From Chloroflexota bacterium (GTDB taxonomy: Bacteria > Chloroflexota > UBA6077 > CF-72), in the NCBI GenBank assembly GCA_019247135.1, contig JAFAPL010000277.1, positions 1 through 11,352 of the forward strand: DNA of 11,352 nt, given 5' to 3'. Below, in pieces: positions 6,795 through 11,352 of the stretch. Every line of letters starts with the position of its first letter. The first letter of the stretch is position 1. The notes beneath the pieces are model-generated. The model was given only the letters and a program-made list of their open reading frames with translations. It did no database searches and was not told where the DNA came from. Made by a program: the position numbers and the translations under genes.

Positions 6795-8171
6795 TCAGGC
6801 GATTGGCTGGTCCATCACGCCCTGGATGGCCGTGTTCAACTCCGAGAAGAACGCGTCGTCCGGTTGTCGCTCGCCGAGCCAGATGGGCATCAGCGTCTGG
6901 TCGAGCGCACTTGCAACTTCCTCTTCCCGGAGATTTGCGGGCAGACGTAACGGCACGGCGTTCTGGACCGGGTCGAGGAACACCGGATGGAGCGGATTCG
7001 CCATGATGCGCGGATCGGAAAAGACGTCCTTGCGTGCGCCGCACGTGCCTGAAGCGACGCCGCCCGTGCCGCCGCCGAGCCGCACGCCCACGTCCTGACC
7101 GCACAGCAGCTTCGTCAGCTCCCAGGCGCCCTGCGGGTTCTGCGTCTTGGCATTGATGACGATGTCGTCAGTGATGGCTTGCGTGCCGACCTTGCCGCTG
7201 GGACCCGGTGGCAGGAGCACGTTCTTGACGTCGAATTTGCCGCCAGTCTTGGTCGGGATGCTCTTGGTGGACGAGCTGGCCTGAAGCAGCGACACGCGCT
7301 GGGCGATCATCAGGTCCTCGAGGTTCTGCGTCCAGTCCTGTGCGGGAGCAGCCACTTTCTGGGTCTGGATGAGGTCGTACATGAAGCGGATCGCGTCCTT
7401 GGCAGGAGAGTCGCCAAACAAGCTCTTCTTGCCGTCCTCGGAGTAGACCTCGCCGCCCCACGAACGCACGTACATGGTGACTGCCTGCAGCGTGTTGGTG
7501 CTGGAGCCCGCGGTCATCGCTTCGTACAGGCCGTATCGATCCACGTGTCCGTTGGTTTCGCGCTTGAGCTTGCTCGCCATATTGATGACTTCGTCCCAGG
7601 TCGGCACCTGCTTGTCAGGCATGGTGATGCCACCTTCCTGGACCTGCTGGGCGTTGTAGTAGAGCACGACCGGGCCTGGATGGATCTTGAACGGCAGCGC
7701 GTACAGTGCGCCCTGATAGCGCGATGCGGCGAGCGCGGGCTCGTAGTACTGGCTCAGGTCGAAGTTGTCACGTTTGATGAGATCTTCCAGCGGCATGATG
7801 ACTTTGCCGTTGGCGAAGCGTGGTGTATTGCGGTAGGCGCACCACCACACGTCGCCGGCGGTGCCGCCAGCGATCAGCGTCTGGAGCTTGGTGAAGTAAT
7901 CGCTGGTAGGAAATGACTCGAGCTTGACGGCTATGCCCGTGTCCTGCGTGAACTTGGGCAGCACGTCGTTCAGCGTGTCGGCCTCGGCGCCGGTGCGGAC
8001 GTGGAGGCGCACCTCGCCACCGCCGGCGGTTACCGTCGCAGGCGCCTGACCTGAGCCGGCCGCGGGCTGCGGGCCTGCCTGCGGCGCCTGAGTGGTGCAG
8101 GCGGCCAGTACACCGCCAGCGGCCACCGCCAGCATACCCAGCATCCTGCGACGCGTCGTCATACCTGACAT
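6795..8171 (-). CDS. Extracellular sugar-binding lipoprotein (SBP family 1)
   Basis: The 458-residue protein is the solute receptor of the importer. The N-terminus MSGMTTRRRMLGMLAVAAGGVLAAC-type signal has three arginines (7-9), a hydrophobic stretch and a lipobox ending in Cys25 (LAAC); the arginines suggest Tat export. A Gly/Ala/Pro/Gln-rich linker (to about residue 50) follows, then an SBP_bac_1 domain with features such as FTQDTGIAVKLESF, LIAGGTAGDVWW, YALPFKIHPGPVVLYYNA and GAWELTKLLCG. These point to a carbohydrate or polyol ligand, which cannot be named. A GTG at 8189 is in frame, but GGAGGAG (8181-8187) stands 9 nt before the ATG at 8171 and would lie inside the coding region of the longer form, so 8171 is preferred. 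It is the first gene of the operon with the two permeases. Confidence 0.92.
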   Translation of the reverse strand: MSGMTTRRRMLGMLAVAAGGVLAACTTQAPQAGPQPAAGSGQAPATVTAGGGEVRLHVRTGAEADTLNDVLPKFTQDTGIAVKLESFPTSDYFTKLQTLIAGGTAGDVWWCAYRNTPRFANGKVIMPLEDLIKRDNFDLSQYYEPALAASRYQGALYALPFKIHPGPVVLYYNAQQVQEGGITMPDKQVPTWDEVINMASKLKRETNGHVDRYGLYEAMTAGSSTNTLQAVTMYVRSWGGEVYSEDGKKSLFGDSPAKDAIRFMYDLIQTQKVAAPAQDWTQNLEDLMIAQRVSLLQASSSTKSIPTKTGGKFDVKNVLLPPGPSGKVGTQAITDDIVINAKTQNPQGAWELTKLLCGQDVGVRLGGGTGGVASGTCGARKDVFSDPRIMANPLHPVFLDPVQNAVPLRLPANLREEEVASALDQTLMPIWLGERQPDDAFFSELNTAIQGVMDQPIA

Positions 8172-8180
8172 CAGAGAACG

Positions 8181-8205
8181 CTCCTCCACGATTCCGTTCA
8201 GTGTA
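8181..8205 (-). promoter_or_regulatory. Promoter -10 and ribosome binding site of the ABC operon
   Basis: On the minus strand TACACT (8205-8200) is a candidate -10 box, followed by a leader of roughly 20 nt with GGAGGAG (8187-8181), 9 nt before the ATG at 8171. The ribosome binding site is convincing. The -10 box is plausible, but no -35 match is seen. No operator palindrome was recognised apart from the repeat further upstream. Confidence 0.5.
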
Positions 8206-8234
8206 CGGGCCGCGCAGCGTAGACGCGGCGGGAT

Positions 8235-8277
8235 ACTGCCGCTACTCGGGCTCTACCCTCACCCTTTGGGAGTGGGT
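8235..8277. repeat. Degenerate copy 2 of the palindromic intergenic repeat
   Basis: Positions 8235-8266 match 5768-5799 at 27 of 32 bases, beginning with ACTGCCGCTA and ending with ACCCTCACCC. Here the long palindrome is missing. Instead ACCCTCACCC, TTT and GGGAGTGGGT form an imperfect 10-bp stem (8 of 10 pairs) at 8255-8277, as if the inner CCCTCTCCC part had been lost. It lies in the 149-bp spacer (8172-8320) between the LLM oxidoreductase stop and the binding-protein gene, upstream of the candidate promoter of the latter. The rest of the spacer shows nothing else. Confidence 0.55.
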
Positions 8278-8320
8278 CGAAACACCTTGGCGCCTGCTGC
8301 CGACGTACCGACGCCGTGTG

Positions 8321-9382
8321 CTAGGCCGCGCTGGCGACCTCGTCGCTGGCCAGCAGCTCACGCACACGTGGGATCACTTCCGTCCCGTACAGCTCGATCG
8401 CCGTCATGAGCCGCTCGTGAGGCAGCGTGCCGTTCGAATACTTGAGGTCGAACCGATCCACACCCAGCGCGCGCACGGTCCGCGCAATTTTTCGGGCCAC
8501 CGTCTCAGGCGAACCGACATGCAGCGCGCCGTGGGCCACGTCCGCTTCGAACCGTTCGCGTGTGATTGGCGGCCAGCCACGTTCGCGCCCGATGCGGGTG
8601 ATGATGGTCTGGTAATGCGGCCACAGCACGTCCATGGCCTCCTGGTTGGTCGGGGCGATGAAGCCCGGGGAGTGCACCGCGATGGGCAGCGCCGGCTGGC
8701 CGAAGTGATCCAGGGCACGACGATAGAGGTCCACATACGGAGCGAACCGCGCCGCTTCGCCACCGATGATGGCGAGCACGAGTGGAAAACCGTACTGCGC
8801 CGCGCGCACGACGGATTCCGGACTACCGCCGACGCCAATCCACGTCCGTATCGGTCCTCCGTCCGTCTTGGGATAGACCTGCTGATTCTGCAGCGCGGCT
8901 CGCACGCTGCCCTCCCAGGTGACGGGCTCCTCTCTGAGTAGCTCCGCCATGAGGTCCACCTTTTCGGAGAACAGGCGATCGTATTCCCGCAGGTCGAAGC
9001 CGAAGAGCGGGAACGACTCGGTGAACGAGCCCCGCCCCAGGATGATTTCAGCCCGTCCGCTCGAGATCGCGTGCAATGTGGCGAAGCGCTCGAACACGCG
9101 GACCGGATCGTCCGAGCTCAGCACGGTGACTGCTGTGCCGAGACTGATGCGCCTGGTGCGCGCTGCGATGGCGGCGAGGACGACTTCGGGTGCGGAAATC
9201 GCGAAGTCCTCGCGGTGATGCTCGCCTACTCCGAATCCGTTTACGCCGACGTCATCAGCCAGAACGGCTTCGTCGATCACATTGCGGATCACCTCGGCGT
9301 GTGACAGTCGCCGCCCGTCGGCATCAACCGTGAGGTCGCCGAAGGTGTCCAGTCCAAATTCCAATTCGCTCGCGGAAGCCAT
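8321..9382 (-). CDS. LLM-class flavin-dependent oxidoreductase (Atu2307/2I7G-like)
   Basis: The 353-residue protein is a bacterial-luciferase-like TIM-barrel oxidoreductase, a family that uses FMN or F420 and is cytoplasmic. Marks are FGLDTFGDLTVDADGRRLSH (9-28), the family GVGEHHREDF (51-60), ARTRRISLGTAVTVLSSDDPVRVFE (about 74-98), SSGRAEIILGRGSFTESFPLFG (107-128) and WIGVGGSPESVVRAA. The combination FGLDTFGD...GEHH...GRGSFTESF is that of the subgroup typified by the structure 2I7G, whose substrate is unknown to me. The N-terminus could also begin at an in-frame TTG at 9394, adding four residues; neither start has a good ribosome binding site, and ATG is preferred. It is divergent from the DUF3500 gene and lies upstream of the ABC operon on the same strand. 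Confidence 0.9.
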   Translation of the reverse strand: MASASELEFGLDTFGDLTVDADGRRLSHAEVIRNVIDEAVLADDVGVNGFGVGEHHREDFAISAPEVVLAAIAARTRRISLGTAVTVLSSDDPVRVFERFATLHAISSGRAEIILGRGSFTESFPLFGFDLREYDRLFSEKVDLMAELLREEPVTWEGSVRAALQNQQVYPKTDGGPIRTWIGVGGSPESVVRAAQYGFPLVLAIIGGEAARFAPYVDLYRRALDHFGQPALPIAVHSPGFIAPTNQEAMDVLWPHYQTIITRIGRERGWPPITRERFEADVAHGALHVGSPETVARKIARTVRALGVDRFDLKYSNGTLPHERLMTAIELYGTEVIPRVRELLASDEVASAA

Positions 9383-9388
9383 CCTGTA

Positions 9389-9394
9389 ATTCAA
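9389..9394 (-). promoter_or_regulatory. Weak candidate -10 box for the LLM oxidoreductase
   Basis: TTGAAT on the minus strand matches TATAAT at 4 of 6 positions and ends 6 nt before the ATG at 9382. The absence of a ribosome binding site makes a leaderless message possible. This is a low-information match in a spacer of 81 bp. Confidence 0.18.
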
Positions 9395-9452
9395 TCCCGA
9401 AAAGTGGAACGGTTCTCGCTCAGTTCGTATTCCGTCGGGCTTGTCTAGCCCC

Positions 9453-9458
9453 TAAGCT
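9453..9458 (+). promoter_or_regulatory. Candidate -10 box before the DUF3500 gene
   Basis: TAAGCT, the same hexamer as before proC, ends 5 nt before the ATG at 9464, and no Shine-Dalgarno sequence is present. Transcription would start at about the start codon. No -35 element is clear. Confidence 0.3.
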
Positions 9459-9463
9459 TTGGC

Positions 9464-10477
9464 ATGACCCATGGCTCCTCGGCAACGCCTCAGATGCCCT
9501 CGGCTCACAGCGGCGCGCGCAGCAGCCGTCGAATGGCGGCTGCCGGCCGCGCATTTCTCGACAGCCTGACGGCCGACCAGATCCGCGCGGCCCAGTATGC
9601 GAACCTGGGCGACCCCGCTCGCACGCACTGGAGCAACCTTCCCGCCGGAGCATCGGCCCGGCCTGGCATCCCCATCACCGACCTGAGCGATAGCCAGCGC
9701 GTGCGTTTGCACGACCTGCTGCGCGTTTCGACGAGCAGTCAGGGCTACCACAAAATGACCGGTGCGATTCGCGCCGACGACGTGCTCCACGACATTGAAG
9801 GCGAACAACTCTTTGGGGCCGGTACGTACTACGCGACGATCTTCGGGTCACCCGAGGATGCGAACTGGGCGTGGATGCTCACGGGTCACCACATGAGCGC
9901 GATCTTCACGGTCGCCGGCGAGCGCACCGGGTTCACGCCGATGTTCACGGGCGCACAGCCACTCCAGATTCCGAGCGGAGTCTTTGCGGGCTGGCACGTG
10001 CTGCCCCAGGACGCTGGCCGAGCCAGTGAACTGCTTGCTTCACTCTCGAGCGACCAGCAGCGGGTCGCCGTGATCGGCACGAGCGCACCCCGCGACATTC
10101 TCGAAGGGCCGGGCCGTCAGGCGAGCCTGTCTACGTTTCAGGGCATCTCGGCGGGCCAGCTGGACGACTCGCAGCAGCGTCTGTTATGGGTGCTCGTCCA
10201 GGAGTTCGTGGGCAACGCGGACTTCGACGCAGCCGGAGCGCAGCTCGCGCTGATCGAACAGACCTGGAGCGATCTGCACTTCGCCTGGCAGGGTCCGCCA
10301 CCAGATCCGGAGGCGCGGTTCTACTTCCGAGTGCACGGTCCGCGCATCCTGATCGAGTACGACGTGCAGGAGCCGCTCACGAGCAACGGCGGGCATATTC
10401 ATGCGATCACGCGCGACCCGACCAACGATTACGGCGCAGACTGGCTTGGCCTGCACTACCAGGAATCACGCCACTGA
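9464..10477 (+). CDS. DUF3500 domain-containing protein, function unknown
   Basis: The 337-residue protein matches the DUF3500 family over nearly its whole length. From the N-terminus: FLDSLTADQIRAAQYANLGDPARTHWSNLP (31-60, the family opening), LSDSQRVRLHDLLRVSTSSQGYHK (74-97), YYATIFGSP then WAWMLTGHHMSAIFTV (135-150), SPF-like FTPMFTGAQP, LLASLSSDQQRVAVIG, the second-half helices LDDSQQRLLWVLVQEFVGN (233-251), FAWQG, FYFRVHGPRILIEYD (286-300) and GHIHAITRDPTNDYGADWLGLHY (310-332). Clustered histidines in conserved stretches (142, 143, 311, 313, 331) suggest a metal site; that is inference. No signal peptide is visible, so it seems cytoplasmic. Residues 1-28 are outside the family match, and Met24 could be an alternative start. 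It converges on the Ddn-like gene; the neighbours do not reveal its role. Confidence 0.85.
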   Translation: MTHGSSATPQMPSAHSGARSSRRMAAAGRAFLDSLTADQIRAAQYANLGDPARTHWSNLPAGASARPGIPITDLSDSQRVRLHDLLRVSTSSQGYHKMTGAIRADDVLHDIEGEQLFGAGTYYATIFGSPEDANWAWMLTGHHMSAIFTVAGERTGFTPMFTGAQPLQIPSGVFAGWHVLPQDAGRASELLASLSSDQQRVAVIGTSAPRDILEGPGRQASLSTFQGISAGQLDDSQQRLLWVLVQEFVGNADFDAAGAQLALIEQTWSDLHFAWQGPPPDPEARFYFRVHGPRILIEYDVQEPLTSNGGHIHAITRDPTNDYGADWLGLHYQESRH

Positions 10478-10548
10478 TCTCCAGGCGGATGCACGGCGAT
10501 CCCTGAAATAGCCCGCGCCTGCACGCGTTCGCAGTGGCCGCTGACGGT
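10478..10548. other. Spacer between two converging genes
   Basis: The 71-bp spacer between the DUF3500 stop and the stop of the minus-strand Ddn-like gene contains only a tiny CGCG/CGCG inverted repeat and no T-run. No convincing terminator is present for either direction. Confidence 0.5.
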
Positions 10549-10953
10549 CTAGAGTTCCGTGGACTGATCGTTGGCACTCGTAAAAAACGCGAGGACGACG
10601 GGCAATGAGCTGCGTCCCCACTCGTCGAGATCCTCTTCGGCGTGTGCGTACTTGGCGACAAGCAGCTCGCGCGCGAGCTGATCCTCGGGTGTGTTCGGCT
10701 CGAGGACACGGGCAATGGCCACGTGGGTCTCGCCTGCGAGCTCAACCGTCACCCGCGGATTCGCCATGATGTTGCGTACCCAATCGGAGCGATCGCGGCC
10801 GCCCGAAAGCATGTAAGCCCGTCCGTCGCGCACGGCGAACCAGATCTCGATCCGATGCGGCCGACCGCTTTTGCGACCGAGCGTCGTCAAATATAGATAT
10901 GGTTCGGCGGCCCCGTTCTGTGGCCAGGGCGCGCGCGCCTGCGATCCGTCCAT
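10549..10953 (-). CDS. Ddn-like (deazaflavin-dependent) nitroreductase family protein
   Basis: The 134-residue protein is a split beta-barrel enzyme of the F420H2-dependent quinone reductase/nitroreductase family (PF04075 type). Members use reduced F420, and some use it to reduce quinones or nitro compounds. Diagnostic stretches are YLTTLGRKSGRPHRIEIWF (21-39) and GGRDRSDWVRNIMANPRVTV (51-70), followed by GETHVAIARVLEP and a C-terminal LARELLVAKYA helix; the length is usual. The open frame continues upstream to 11217, but that part is unlike the family and overlaps the divergent LLM gene in antisense, so the ATG at 10953 is used. No Shine-Dalgarno sequence precedes it (ACCACCACA). The gene implies that the host makes F420. 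The next gene to the right, divergent by 24 bp, is another candidate F420 or FMN user. Confidence 0.88.
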   Translation of the reverse strand: MDGSQARAPWPQNGAAEPYLYLTTLGRKSGRPHRIEIWFAVRDGRAYMLSGGRDRSDWVRNIMANPRVTVELAGETHVAIARVLEPNTPEDQLARELLVAKYAHAEEDLDEWGRSSLPVVLAFFTSANDQSTEL

Positions 10954-10961
10954 TGTGGTGG

Positions 10962-10968
10962 TAGTCTG
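10962..10968. promoter_or_regulatory. Candidate bidirectional promoter with overlapping -10 boxes
   Basis: In the 24-bp space between two divergent ATGs, TAGTCT (10962-10967) reads as a -10 box for the plus-strand LLM gene, ending 10 nt before its ATG. CAGACT on the minus strand (10968-10963) reads as a -10 box 9 nt before the Ddn-like ATG. The two hexamers overlap by five bases. Any -35 contacts would fall inside the coding regions. Confidence 0.35.
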
Positions 10969-10977
10969 CCTAGCGCT

Positions 10978-11352
10978 ATGGACGCGCGCAATGGCAGCGG
11001 CACGGCGGGTCAATCGATGCGCTTTACCTGGTTCAACCTGATGCCGTGGCCGGATTTGCCCGATGACTTTCGAACACGCTATCGGTCGGTGTGGGTCGAC
11101 ATCCCCAATCGGCTGTACGACCCGGTCAGGGGGAACGCGATCTACCACGAGTATATGGACCAGCTCGAGTATGCCGATTCCCTCGGCTTCGACGGTATCG
11201 GCGTCAACGAGCACCACCAGAATGGCTATGGGCTCATGCCATCGCCGAACATCATCGCCGCGACGCTCACTCGACGGACGTCACGTGCGGCGATTTGCGT
11301 GATCGGCAACTCCATCGCGCTGTACAACCCGCCAATTCGGGTCGCGGAGGAA
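10978..11352 (+). CDS. LLM-class flavin-dependent oxidoreductase, N-terminal part
   Basis: The frame stays open for 125 codons to the window edge, so the gene is cut; full-length relatives are about 350-450 residues. The product is a luciferase-like TIM-barrel monooxygenase or dehydrogenase using FMN or F420. Visible marks are MRFTWFNLMPWPDLP (14-28), SVWVDIPNRLYDP (37-49), EYADSLGFDGIGVNEHHQN (64-82), GLMPSPNIIAATLTRRTSRA (85-104) and NSIALYNPPIRVAEE (111-125). This EHHQN..GLMPSPN subgroup differs from the LLM gene at 8321-9382. Start choice is uncertain: the ATG at 10978 gives a 13-residue lead and fits the leaderless pattern, whereas Met14 (11017) matches the usual family N-terminus. Neither has a good Shine-Dalgarno sequence. 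It is divergent from the Ddn-like gene. Confidence 0.88.
   Translation, partial: MDARNGSGTAGQSMRFTWFNLMPWPDLPDDFRTRYRSVWVDIPNRLYDPVRGNAIYHEYMDQLEYADSLGFDGIGVNEHHQNGYGLMPSPNIIAATLTRRTSRAAICVIGNSIALYNPPIRVAEE

Noticed and set aside
10954..11217. N-terminal extension of the Ddn-like protein
   Set aside because: It is in frame but unlike the family, and it overlaps the conserved LLM coding sequence on the other strand. The family match starts after the ATG at 10953.
1..11352. CRISPR array, tRNA/rRNA genes, insertion sequence or phage remnants, defence or biosynthetic system
   Set aside because: No regularly spaced repeats, cloverleaf-like segments, transposase or integrase motifs, or defence-type domains were recognised when reading both strands. 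The genes are ordinary metabolism and transport.

Overview
The window is an 11.35 kb, GC-rich, gene-dense piece of a bacterial chromosome. It holds ordinary metabolic and transport genes: eight complete genes with recognisable families, one complete gene of unknown function (DUF3500) and one gene cut by the right edge. The gene mix (HpcH/HpaI-type lyase, CUT1 sugar ABC transporter without its own ATPase, LLM-class flavin oxidoreductases, a Ddn-like deazaflavin enzyme, a signal-less GGT-like hydrolase) and the strong GC bias at third codon positions fit a soil-type Chloroflexota or a similar F420-using GC-rich lineage. That placement is inference. No rRNA, tRNA, CRISPR, transposase or phage gene was seen.

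Layout. 54-896 (-): an HpcH/HpaI-family lyase with altered active-site residues, divergent from 980-2368 (+), a DHA2-type drug/metabolite exporter. Next on + come proC (2400-3227) and a GGT-family Ntn-hydrolase (3241-4920). ggt converges, with only 4 bp between stop codons, on a minus-strand ABC operon: substrate-binding lipoprotein (6795-8171), MalF-type permease (5885-6790) and MalG-type permease (4925-5788). Upstream of that operon lies a minus-strand LLM oxidoreductase (8321-9382). It is divergent from a DUF3500 protein (9464-10477, +), which converges on a Ddn-like enzyme (10549-10953, -). That gene is divergent, across only 24 bp, from the second LLM oxidoreductase (10978 to the edge, +).

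How the genes may work together. The three ABC genes form one uptake system that must borrow an ATPase encoded elsewhere. The lyase and exporter share a divergent control region, and proC and ggt may be co-expressed, but no pathway linking all of them is visible.

The observations most worth following are: (1) a palindromic intergenic repeat that seems to supply the Shine-Dalgarno sequence, the TTG start codon and the first codons of the MalG-type permease, with a degenerate second copy upstream of the same operon; (2) a GGT-like enzyme whose nucleophile is kept but whose gamma-glutamyl-recognition residues are replaced; (3) an HpaI-like enzyme that keeps its metal ligands but not its His/Arg catalytic pair; (4) a recurrent TANNNT box 5-10 nt before several start codons that lack a Shine-Dalgarno sequence, suggesting leaderless transcripts; (5) a 24-bp divergent promoter region with overlapping -10 boxes. 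I see no clearly new multi-gene system.
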